This document shows, piece after piece, positions 17,866-27,800 of a stretch of 63,965 nucleotides of DNA. The DNA comes from Caldilineaceae bacterium (lineage in GTDB: Bacteria; Chloroflexota; Anaerolineae; Caldilineales; Caldilineaceae). Made by a program: the position numbers and the translations under genes. The notes under the pieces are model-generated. The model was given only the letters and a program-made list of their open reading frames with translations. It made no database searches and was not told the DNA's origin. Where the stretch lies: positions 1-63,965 of the forward strand of contig JACKBA010000037.1 of assembly GCA_020634815.1 (NCBI GenBank), given 5' to 3'. How positions within the stretch are numbered: the stretch's first letter is position 1; every line of letters begins with the position of its first letter.

Positions 17866-18114
17866 GAATGAGTAATGAGTAATGCGTGACGAGTAATGCG
17901 TGATGCGTAACGAGTCACACGTCACGAGTCAAACGTCAAGCGTCAGGTGTCACGAGCCAGACTTCGGCGCAGCGCATGAATCATGGAGTTCCACGTTTCA
18001 CGCATTACGCATCACTCGTTACGCATCACGTTTGACGTTTGACGTATCACGCATTACGTATCACGCATCACGCATCACGTTTGACGTTTGACGTTTGACT
18101 CGTGACGATTCACG
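17866..18114. repeat. Long heptamer array (ACGCATC/ACGTTTG types)
   Basis: About 250 bp of degenerate 7-bp units: ACGCATT, ACGCATC, ACTCGTT, ACGTTTG, GTAATGC and their complements. It fills the gap between the GH172 gene and the FGGY kinase and reaches the kinase stop codon. The two halves are partly inverted. About half of the units read in one orientation contain TGA or TAA, consistent with this array being non-coding. Confidence 0.88.
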
Positions 18115-19591
18115 CAACAAGTTCTCCGTAAAGCCGCTCCTGTTCGGCCAGCGCGGCCTGGTATGCAGCGTGGCGCCCGGCGTCCGGCTGCGTGACCTGT
18201 GCGACAGCGGGCGGCAGGGCGTCAAGCGTGGTGATGATGCCCAGGGCGCGCAATGCCAGCAAAGCGGTGCCGCGGGCCGAAAGTTCGGTCTCGTGCAGCG
18301 CCGCCACGGGCCGGTTGAGCACGTCGGCCAGGATCTGCTGCCAGACCGGCGAGGCGGTGAGCGCGCCGCCGCTGGCGACGATGGTGCTATGCGCGCCGCC
18401 AGCGGGCAGATGGGGCGCCAGCCGGGCATAGATGAGCGCAAAGCGGTAGGCGATGGCTTCGTGCGCGGCCTGGTAGATGTCGAGCGGCGTGGTCGACTGC
18501 GTGAAGCCTTGCAGCGCGGCCTGCGCGGTGGCGTGCCATCCGGGCGCGCGCTCGCCGGCAATGAAGGGCAGCATGGCCAGGCCGTGGGCAGCGGGTGCGC
18601 GTCCGCCAAGTACCCGATCCAACTCGTCCAGCGACGGCAGGCGCAGCGTCGCCCGCAGCCACGCCAGGAGATTGCCCCCCTCGGTGGTGGCGCCGCCGAG
18701 CAACCCCTCATTCGCCGTCACGCGGTAGAGCCAGAGCCCGTCGGGCACAGCGGGTAGGGCGGCGGGCACGACCACGCGCATCGCGCCCGTCGTGCCGATG
18801 GTCAATGCCACGCGGCCGTCGCTCACCGCGCCGCTGCCGACGTTGGCCGCCGCGCCGTCGCCCACGGCCGGCAGCCAGCGAGCGTCCGCCAGCGCGGGCC
18901 AGCGTTCTTGCCATTCGGGACGCAAAGTCGCCGGCCGTGGCGCCAGATCGACGAGCGGCGGCAGTTGGCGCGACGATAGCGGCAGGCGCGCCAGCCATGC
19001 CTCGTCCCAGCGCAGCGTGCGGCGGTCGAGCAGCCCCGTCCACGAGGCGACGCTGTAGCTGGTGCACAGATCGCCGGTGAGGCGCCAGAGCACGTAGTCG
19101 CCGATCGACAGCCAGCGCGCGCTGCGCGCCAGCCATGCGGGCCGGTGGCGCTCCATCCATAGAAAGCGCGCGGGCAGGTAGGAAGTGTGCAACAGGCAGC
19201 CGGTGCGGTCGTGGAGGTCGCCGGCGCCTTCGCTGCCCAGGGCCGTATGCAGCGTGGCCACCTCGTCGCCACAGCCTGGCGCGGCGTAGGTCAGCACCGG
19301 AGTAGCGGGCGCCCCTTCTGCGTCGATGCCCAGGATATTCGTGACAAAGGTGCAGGCCGCCACCGCGCGGATTGGCATGTCGCGGGCGGACATCTGAGCG
19401 GACACCTGGTCGATGACGGCAACGACGGCATCGAAGAGCGCAGCCGCGTCAAAGGTGACATCGCCTTCGGGCGAAATGTCCGGCGCACAGACCACCTGGG
19501 CGCCGGCTCCTTCGACCAGGCGCGCCTCGGCGTCATAGACCAGCGCCCGCACGGACGACGTTCCAATATCGAGAATCAGCAGATCACTCAT
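18110..19591 (-). CDS. FGGY-family carbohydrate kinase (gluconokinase/xylulokinase-like)
   Basis: 493 residues, the usual family length. LLILDIGTSSVRALVYD at the N-terminus is the phosphate-binding loop, and the second ATPase motif is VALTIGTTGAMRVV at about 259-272. GGATTEGGNLLAWL at about 299-312 and HSTIVASGGALTASPVWQQILADVL at about 415-440 match the FGGY signature region. It phosphorylates a sugar or sugar acid with ATP; which one is not clear. It lies in the same direction as the GH172 gene and is separated from it by the heptamer array. Confidence 0.88.
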   Translation of the reverse strand: MSDLLILDIGTSSVRALVYDAEARLVEGAGAQVVCAPDISPEGDVTFDAAALFDAVVAVIDQVSAQMSARDMPIRAVAACTFVTNILGIDAEGAPATPVLTYAAPGCGDEVATLHTALGSEGAGDLHDRTGCLLHTSYLPARFLWMERHRPAWLARSARWLSIGDYVLWRLTGDLCTSYSVASWTGLLDRRTLRWDEAWLARLPLSSRQLPPLVDLAPRPATLRPEWQERWPALADARWLPAVGDGAAANVGSGAVSDGRVALTIGTTGAMRVVVPAALPAVPDGLWLYRVTANEGLLGGATTEGGNLLAWLRATLRLPSLDELDRVLGGRAPAAHGLAMLPFIAGERAPGWHATAQAALQGFTQSTTPLDIYQAAHEAIAYRFALIYARLAPHLPAGGAHSTIVASGGALTASPVWQQILADVLNRPVAALHETELSARGTALLALRALGIITTLDALPPAVAQVTQPDAGRHAAYQAALAEQERLYGELVA

Positions 19592-19673
19592 CCCCTCACC
19601 CTGTCATCTTGTCATTCGCCTGTAGTATCATGGTGGCACAGCAATTCAGGCTGCGCAAACAGGAGAAAAGACC

Positions 19674-20144
19674 ATGCCCGGCCGCTTTTTCGATGACCTG
19701 ACCGTCGGCGATCTCATCCAGCACAGCCTGGCGCGCACCATCACCGAGATGGACAACGTGCTCTTCACCGCGTTGACCATGAACACGCAACCGCTCCATC
19801 TCAACGAAGATTACGCGCAGAAGCACTCGGAGTTCGGCCGGCGCATCGTCAACGGCATCTTCACGCTGGGGCTGGCTGTGGGCATCACCGTGCCGGAGCT
19901 GACGGAGGGCACGCTGGTCGCCAACCTGGGCTATGAGCACGTCGTGCATCCGCACCCCATGTTTCACGGCGACACACTCTACATGACAACGGAAGTCATT
20001 GAAAAACGTGATTCACGATCGCGGCCGACCCAGGGCATCGTGCGCTTCCGGCACGTCGGGCGCAACCAGGACGGGATGGTCGTCATCGAGTTCGAGCGCA
20101 CGGCGCTGATGAAAAAGAAAGAAAGAGAAGAAAGAGAAGAGTAG
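19674..20144 (+). CDS. MaoC-family (R)-specific enoyl-CoA hydratase-like protein
   Basis: 156 residues from ATG 19674, with AGGAGA about 9 bp upstream. Hot-dog fold hydratase with the catalytic Asp/His stretch MNTQPLHLNEDYAQKHSEFGRRIVNGIFTLGL. The close match of this stretch and the neighbouring CoA-ester lyase suggest mesaconyl-CoA or related hydratase activity. The C-terminus ends in a purine-encoded KKKEREEREE tail, which may come from adjoining repeats. The gap to the next gene holds period-8 repeats. Confidence 0.82.
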   Translation: MPGRFFDDLTVGDLIQHSLARTITEMDNVLFTALTMNTQPLHLNEDYAQKHSEFGRRIVNGIFTLGLAVGITVPELTEGTLVANLGYEHVVHPHPMFHGDTLYMTTEVIEKRDSRSRPTQGIVRFRHVGRNQDGMVVIEFERTALMKKKEREEREE

Positions 20145-20291
20145 CCGCGAAGACGCGAAGGCGCGAAGGGGGCACGAAGAAGAGGTGGAAGAAGATATCT
20201 TGCCGTATCGGCGCTGTGCCTCTCTTGTCTGACCACTGTCCCCTCTGCGTTCTCTGTGCTCTCTGTGGTTCAACAAATTTCAGGAGATGGA
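20145..20291. repeat. Period-8 repeats between MaoC and CoA-ester lyase genes
   Basis: CGCGAAGG-type 8-mers at about 20146-20180 and CTCTGTG/TTCTCTGTG units at about 20240-20275. These are the same kinds as the elements at 31045-31080 and 23988-24070. Confidence 0.7.
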
Positions 20292-21188
20292 ATGGCCGCG
20301 CAGAGTTTGCAGTTCCCGCGACGTTCGTTGTTGTTCATGCCGGGCGACAGCCTCAAGAAGATCCAGAAGGCCGCGACGTGGGAGGTCGACACCGTCATCA
20401 TGGACCTGGAGGATGGCGTGGCGCAGAACCGCAAGGAGGCGGCGCGCGCCGTCGTCGGCGAGGCGCTGCTGACGCTGGGCTTTGGCCCGCGCGAGCGGCT
20501 GGTGCGTCTCAACCACATCAGCACCGGCCTGCCGCCGGTCGAGATCGACGCCACCTGCATGGGGCGGCCCGACGGCTACATTGTGCCCAAGGCCGAGGAC
20601 GAGTCCGATCTGCGCGCCGTCGATCGCCTGCTCGACGCGGCCGAAAAGCGGCTGGGGCTGCGTGACGGCGCCTTCCGCCTCTTCGCCATGATCGAAACCG
20701 CACTGGGTGTGATGAATCTCAAGGAGATCGCCCGCGCCACGCCGCGGCTGGAGGGGCTGATCTTCGGCGCCGAGGATCTGGCGGGCGACATGGGCGCGGC
20801 GCGGACGCGCGACGCGTGGGAGGTCTTCTATGCACGCAGCGCTGTGGTGACCGCAGCGGCGGCCTACAAGCTGCAAGCCTTCGACATGGTCTTCACCGAC
20901 TTCAACGACGCAGCCGGGCTGGAGACGGAGAGCCGCGTTGCGCGCCAGCTTGGCTACACCGGCAAGACCTGTATCCACCCCAACCAGACGCCGGTCGTGA
21001 ACGCCGTCTTTTCGCCGTCGGTCGAAGAGGTCGACCGCGCCCAGCGGCTGGTTGCCGCGTTCGAGGAGCAACAGGCGGCCGGCGCCGGCGCCTTTACCTT
21101 CGAGGGGAAAATGGTCGACATGCCGATGCTGGTCGCCGCGCGTAAGGTGCTCGCGCGGGCTGGCACAACGGAGAGCCTCAGTCCGTAG
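20292..21188 (+). CDS. HpcH/HpaI-type CoA-ester lyase (citrate lyase beta/malyl-CoA lyase family)
   Basis: 298 residues from ATG 20292 (GGAG 6 bp upstream). RRSLLFMPGDSLKKIQKA at the start, VIMDLEDGVAQNRKEAAR (metal-binding Glu-Asp), FAMIETALGVMNLKEIA, and LIFGAEDLAGDMG are signatures of the citrate-lyase-beta/malyl-CoA lyase group. GYTGKTCIHPNQTPVVNAVFSPS is the strongly conserved C-terminal segment. It cleaves or forms a CoA ester such as malyl- or citramalyl-CoA. With the adjacent MaoC hydratase it makes a plausible two-step conversion of a C4/C5 unsaturated acyl-CoA. Confidence 0.9.
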   Translation: MAAQSLQFPRRSLLFMPGDSLKKIQKAATWEVDTVIMDLEDGVAQNRKEAARAVVGEALLTLGFGPRERLVRLNHISTGLPPVEIDATCMGRPDGYIVPKAEDESDLRAVDRLLDAAEKRLGLRDGAFRLFAMIETALGVMNLKEIARATPRLEGLIFGAEDLAGDMGAARTRDAWEVFYARSAVVTAAAAYKLQAFDMVFTDFNDAAGLETESRVARQLGYTGKTCIHPNQTPVVNAVFSPSVEEVDRAQRLVAAFEEQQAAGAGAFTFEGKMVDMPMLVAARKVLARAGTTESLSP

Positions 21189-21743
21189 CTTCCGTCGTGC
21201 AAATCCACAGCGTGAACGAAACATCCTCGGCTGCGATCTTCTCCTCGCGAGCAATCGAGAACCCTGCGCCGGTCAATGCGGCAACGAAGGCCTTGCGGTC
21301 CTCGGCGCTGCCCGGAACCTCGCCATCCTTGACGACGACAAAGTGACCGGTTGGCCGCAGGACCCGGTGCACTTCGTCCAAGCCACGTGCCTGATCCTGC
21401 CAGTGATCAAAGGAATCGAAGGCAAGGAGATAGTCGGCTGAGCTATCGTCGAGTGGCAAGGCTTCGGCGGAGCCAACCCGGAACTCGATCCGTCCGCCCG
21501 GGGGTGATTTGCTGTGCGCTCGCGTGCAATCTCAACCATACGCGGCACAGGGTCAACGCCGATCAGGCTGCCGGAAGTCACGCGGCCGGCGGCATGGCGC
21601 AGGGCCGCACCCGTGCCGCAACCCACGTCCACGATGACTGCATCGAGCGGGAAGGTCAGTGCATCGACGGCGAGCCGATTCGTCGCATACTCCCCGTAGT
21701 GGCGGGCATACCATTCGGCTGTCTCACTCGTCCATGTGCTCAT
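21178..21743 (-). pseudogene. SAM-dependent methyltransferase, interrupted by one frameshift
   Basis: The first part runs from ATG 21743 and encodes a class I methyltransferase: VIVDVGCGTGAALRHAAG and LIGVDPVPRMVEIARERTANHPRAD. At about 21493-21510 the frame changes. The continuation is in the neighbouring frame: RIEFRVGSAEALPLDDSSADYLLAFDSF, then LDEVHRVLRPTGHFVVVK. Adding one base near the GGACGGATC sequence would restore a normal protein of about 188 residues. Either a real disruption or a sequencing/assembly error. It converges with the CoA-ester lyase gene and overlaps its end by 11 bp. Confidence 0.75.
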
Positions 21744-21807
21744 AGATAGTCGCTCGCAATCTGGCAGCGGATTGGCCGGCTTCAGGACGTCTCTCGAGCG
21801 CCAATCC

Positions 21808-24800
21808 CTACCGCATCCCAAACAAGCGGTCCAGTACGGTATCGAGCCACTTCTTGACCTCAGCGGATGGTACGAAGGTCTCGTCGTCCTGGTCCTGCAC
21901 TTTGTTGACCAGCCAGCGCGTCTCGGCGCTCGCATCACTCGCCGCCATCAGCGTGCGGTAGAGTACCGCCTGCACTTCCGTGACGCCGCGTTCCTGCTGC
22001 CAGCCGGCCACGGCCGCAGCAAAGCTCGCATCGCCGGGATTGGGCACTTCGTCCTGCCAGGGCCCGCCAACGGCGTTGAGCGCGTCGAGCACGCGGGCGC
22101 GGCGCTCCGACGAGGCCAGCGGCGCCAGCGTTTCCGGCAGGATCGGCGCGCCGACCAGGAAATCCTGCGCGCCGTAGTCGACCGGGAAGGCCAGCGGCGC
22201 ATCCACCGGTGTCACCGGCAGCCCGCCGGCAAAGCGCAGCGGCACGATCGGCACGTCCTTGCTCACGGCCAGGTCAATGAGCGCGGTGCTGATCACCTCC
22301 ACCGGCTGACCTGCCCGGCGCGCGTGCTTGCCCTCCACGTGCACCAGCAGCGAATTGTTTTCCGTGCGCGTCCGTTCCAGCGCATCGGCCAACGCCTGGA
22401 AGACTGCCTCGGGGCTGCCGCGATCGATGAGCAGCAGCATGTGCGGGTCGACGATGTGCGGATGCTGGAAGCAGATGTCGAAGTAGGGCCCGACCCACGA
22501 TTCGCCCAACTCCTGGCGGGCGATGGCCGTGGTGACCGTCCCCTGCACCGCCGCGATGAGCGAGACGAAGAGCACCGACTCCAGATCGAGCTGGTGGTTG
22601 GCCAGGTAGAGCACGCCGCGGCCATGCAGCGCGGCAAAGGCGTCGGGATCCGCAATCTCGACGCGCCGGATGAAGCGCTGCATGAGCGCCAGCGTCATAT
22701 CTTCGACCGCGGTGCCGCCGGCGTTGGCGCGGTCGCGCCAAAAACGCTGCACCGCGCTCAGGTCCAGGCCCGCGGGGGCGGACTCCTCGCCATCGTCGCG
22801 CACCAGCCACGTGTCACCCTCGCGCCGGACAATCACCTGGGCCTGGTTGAGTGGCAACATGGGTGACGAGACGGCCACTACGTCGGCATCTTCGCCCCTC
22901 GCCCCTCGCCCCTCGCCCCTCACCCAGCTCGGATGAATCTCCCAGCGCCGCGCCATGTGCTCCTTGATCGCCACGAGCCGCGCCAGTTCCGCCGGGTCGA
23001 GTGCGCTGTCCGCAGCTTCCGGCGCATAGATTGTCGCGACGGTGCCGGCCAGCCAGTCGCTGGCGGTGACTGTGGCCACATCCAGCTTTGTCATGCCCGC
23101 TTCCTGGCTGGAGAGCGCCATGCCCGGTACATAGTGCCTGTCGGCCAGAAACGCGCGCCGCGCCGCCGGATCGGCCTGTCCCAGCGGTCCCTTGGGGAAG
23201 AGCGTCTCCACCAGGTCGAATTCGGCCCACACCTCGTCGCCGGTGATGATCTGTACGCGGATCATGGGGAAGCGGCGGTCGTCGCCCTGGAAGCCGGCGA
23301 AGCGCGCCTCGCCGCGCACGCGGCCGGTGGTGGGCGTCGGGCCGTGGAAGGTCGCCGCGGGGATCGCCACCGGATAGGCCGCCACGTCCGCCGGGATCTC
23401 GGCACTCCAGCGCCAGAGGGCATCGTGCGGAATGCCGTGCGTCGCCGCGTCGAGCAGACCCTGGTTGAGCGAGCCGACCGGCACGCCGCTGGCATCGAGA
23501 TCGAGCCAGGACGAGGCGCCGCCGCTGCCCATTTGCAGGTCGGTGAGTAGTTGATAGGCCGGCCCGTGGAAGAGCACGCCCGCCGCGTAGGGATCAGCTT
23601 CGGGCTGCGCGTCGGCGGGCGGCGACCAGGGCCGATCGGCAAGCTGCCAATGCTCGGTGAGAATGACGTCGCCGCTGGCGACCAGCGCGTAGCGTGCGCG
23701 ATCTTCCTCCCACACCAGCAACTGCATGGCGACCGTGTCCGCGCCCACGGGCCGGCCCAGCGTCTTGAGCTGCTGAGCGCCGCCGGCAAAGCTCAGCCAG
23801 CGGTGCACGCGCACATTGCGCAGCCTGACAACCTTGCGCCCCGGCGCGCGCACCTGGGCCCCCGCCGCCAGCCTGTCCACCATGGACATCATCGCCAGCG
23901 CCGGCACCGTCCACGTCGGGCAGTGATCCTGGAGCCAGCCATCGACGGCCGGGTCAAGCACTTCGTCGCCCGCCCTGCGCCATCCAGCCACAAAGTCACC
24001 AAGACTCGAAGGGGCACCAAGAATTGCTTCGTGAACCTTCGCGCCTTCGCGTCTTTGCGGCTCTCTTGCTAGGTCTTCCAATATCCGCATGCCCAGCCGC
24101 GACGCCTCGTAGATGCGTAGGCCATCGACCCACAGCGAGGCGTTGGCCACGGCATAGTCGTCGCCCTTCTCGACGATCTCCAGGTCGACAGTGACGCGTG
24201 TTGCGCTCGGCAGCACCTGCCCGCGATACTTCCACGTCATCGCCTCGCCAATCTGGATCGGCTCAAAGCGCGGCCGCACAAACTCGCCCCTCGCCCCTCG
24301 CCCCTCTTCCAGCATGAAGAACTGGAGCGTCTGGATCATCGCCTCCAGCCCTAGCGAACCCGGCTGCACCGAGTCGCCCATGAAGTGGCACTTGAAGAAC
24401 CAATCCTGCGGGTTGACGTCGATCTCGGCGCGCACGCGGCCGAGGCCCTGTTCGCCACCGTCGGGCCAGTAACCGCTGATGCGGTCGAGCAGGAGCAGCA
24501 TGGGGCCAGGCAGCGCCGGCTGCGCGTTGAAGTAGCGCGGCGGACGCGGGCGCAGTTCGCGGCGGAAGTCGCTGGGCGCCGCCAGCCGTTCGCGCAGCGC
24601 GTCGGTGACGGGCAGGCCGGCCTGGCTGGCCAGCGCCGCCGCCGGGAAGAAGCCAAAGGTCGTCGTCATGTCGAAGACGAGTTCGTCGCCGACAAAACAT
24701 TCTACCTCGAAGCCGACGATGGTCATGGCGCCCAGCCGGCTCAAGCTCGTGTTGCGGACACTCGTGCGCAGCAGGCCATCCTCCGGGAAAACCTCGCGGT

Positions 24801-27800
24801 GCTGCGTCGCCGTGCCGTCCAGGTTGCGGAAGTAGAGTTCCTCGTCGCTCTGCAAGACCGAGCCCTTATAAGAGGCAAACCAGCCGCACGGTTGCAGCGC
24901 CGCCTCGAGCAGCACGGCATAGGGCATGGTGCGATTGCCGTTCTCGCTGAAATACCAGGCGTCGGGCGGGATCTGGTATTCGGCCTCCAGCGTGCCGCCG
25001 CTGGTGGGGATGCCCTTGGGCGCGTCGATGGCCGTGATGCGCGTCATGAAGAGGTAAGGCGGCCCCGGCAGGCGCGGGCAGCGTTCCGGCCCGTCGAAGC
25101 GCGCAAAGAGATCGCCGAACGCGTCGGAGGGCGCGCCCCACGCGCAGGCGGCAATCGAGCGCGGGTCGTAGACGTGGTCGGGCGTGCGCGCATTGCGCTC
25201 CGGCGCCGGGTCGACCAACTCCGCGCCGTCGAGCAGCGACTGGCGGCTCTCCAGCGGGAAAGCCGGCACGAGACGCAAGCCCATGCGCCGGCAGTGGAAG
25301 GCAGCCAGCCCGTCGACGGTCACCAGCAGGTCGGCGTAGAGCGTCGGCGTCGGCCCGTGGATGACCTCCTCCACGAAGACCTCGTAGACGACATGCTTGT
25401 TCGTCGGGATGACCTGGCCGCGGCAGACGAGCTTGTACATCTCGTCCTGCACCGGCTCGAAGCGCCAGCCGTCGCGATCCAGCGTGTAGCCAAGCCCGGC
25501 CATGTAGAAGGCCATGGTCTGGAGACAACCTTCGTACATCATCGTCCCCGGCATGCACGGATCGTTTTTGAAGTGGCCGTGGAAGAACCACTTGTCGGGC
25601 GTCAGATGATCGTCGGCGCGCAGATAGCCGCGCTGCCACGGACCGCCTGCCGGGTCGAAGGTCACCACGTCGTTGAAAAAGAGCATGCGACCGCGGGCAA
25701 TGGTTGGCGTGCGCACGTGGTTTTCGGCGGCGCGGAAGGCCTCGCCAAAACACTCGACGACGCGGCCTTCCGCGAACGCGATCACCTGCTCGGCGGTGAA
25801 CGATCTGCGTTCGCAGCGCACGGCCGGCGGGTCCAGGCGCGGCTCGCTCACGATCTCCGCCGTGCGCGCGTCCCAGATGACGCCGTTGGAATTCGCCAGC
25901 TCGTCGTCGGTAAAGAAGCCGGCCTGCCCCTCGCGCACGGAGAAGAGCAGACGGTCGCCGCTGAAGCAGTCGTAGTGGAAGAAGAAGATGCGCACCGGGC
26001 CGTGCTGGGCATAGCCGTCCAGGTGAATCTCGTAGTGCAGCGTCTCGCCCACCTGCGGCAGTTCGGCGCGAAAGGTCACCTCGCAGCCCAGCAGGCGGTA
26101 AACGCGCTCGCTCTTGTTGACAAAGTCGGCGCCGAGATAGGAGACCAGCAGCAGATCGGCCTGGCCGGACTCGATGAGCACGCCCACCGGCATGCGCCCG
26201 TTGTGCAGATACCAGGCGTCGGGGCCGATGTCGGTCTCCGTCCAGATGGTGCCCTTCTGCCCGACGGCGCCAGCCTCGGCGTCGATGCCCAGCACGCGGT
26301 CGGCCAGCAGCAGCGGTGGCATGGGCATGCGCACCTGGCGCACGTAGTCGTCCTGCTGCGCAAAAATCGGCCCCAGCACCTCGGAAATCTTGCCCGACGC
26401 CACGTGCTCCAGTTGCTTGCGATCCAACGCTGGGCCGGGATAGCGCGTGCGGTGCTGGCGGACTGGCAGGGGCGAGGGGCGAGCGGCGAGCGGCGACGGC
26501 GCGCCGGCCTGCGGGCGCGGTGCGGGCTTTACCGGTGACGGCGCAATTGCCGGCTGTTCGGTTTTGGGCGGCGCGGCAGGGACCGGCGCCGCGGCGGGCG
26601 GCGTGGGACGCACCGGTTCTGTTTTTGGCGCTGGCGCCGCGGGCGGCACTGGTGGCGCTGACTGTGTAAGCGGCGGTGTTGGCGGCATGGGTTGCGCAGG
26701 CGGCGCAGCGGGCGGCGCGGCAACCGGCGCACTGGGCGCCGATTGATAGAGCGCGGCGATCTGTTCCATGACGCGCGCCTGCTGGGCCAGGAATTGCCGG
26801 TGCGCGGCCGAGACCGTGCTGTGGAAGGTGGTCAGGTGCTCCACCATTGGGTCGGGCGCTGTGGCTTGGGTCGGCGCCTGGGTCGGTTGTGGCGCGGCAG
26901 CGTAGACATGCGGCGCTGATGTTGTCGGAGCCGCCTGAACCGGCGCAGCAGGCGGAGCGATTGCCGCCGGCGCGGGAACGGTCGCCGCCGGCTGAGCGGG
27001 CGTGCCGGCAGCCGGCCGGACTATTTCTGCCACCGGCTGCGGTGCGTTTTGCGGCTGTTGCGGCGCACCGTTCGACGCAGGCGCCAATACGGGCGGCAGC
27101 GGCGGCGGCGCTTCCATGCGCTGATAGGTTGATTGCATGTCGCTCAGTTCTCTTGGTGATACGGATTCTGCCGCCTGTGCAGGTACGGGCAGGACGACCG
27201 GCGGATAGTGGGCCGGGAAGGAGAGCACACGGCGCGAGGCGCGCTCTTGGCTGGTGACCTCTTTGGGCAAGGCCAGCGCGGCGTTGAGCGCCGCATAGTC
27301 GACGGCGACGCCGGCCGCCACCAACTGCGCCACGGCGTCGACCAATTGCTCGACGCCATGCTGCGGCCGGTCCAGCGCCACAACGAGATGCTCGCGCTCG
27401 CCCAGGATGCTGCGAATCCAGCCGCTGCACACGTTGCGCGGCCCGTGCTCGACAAAGATGCGCACGCCGTCAGCCCAGGCTGCCTCGACGATGCGGCGGA
27501 AATCGACGCCGGCCGTCGCCTGGTCGGTGAGCGCGTCGGCCACCGACTCGCGGTTGGGCACGTAGGCGCCGCCGCGCGCATTGGAATAGAAGCGCACACT
27601 GTGCACCGGCCGCGTCTCACGGTGATGGATGGCGCGCCACTCGGCTTCCCAACTCTTCACCGCCGGATGATGGGCGATGATCTCGTTGGCGTTCTCCACA
27701 CAGCGCTGGCGCCCGATCTTGTCGACGACGCGGCGGCACGCATCGGCCTGCCCCGCCACCAGGCAGTCGGCCGGCGCGTTGATCATGGTGAGATAGGCGA

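Noticed and set aside
17866..18114. Possible CRISPR array
   Set aside because: Units are 7 bp without spacers of constant length and no cas genes are present.
24385..26538. Open frame of 717 codons opposite Pfa3
   Set aside because: No recognised motif; the frame follows from high GC in the third codon positions of the real synthase gene.
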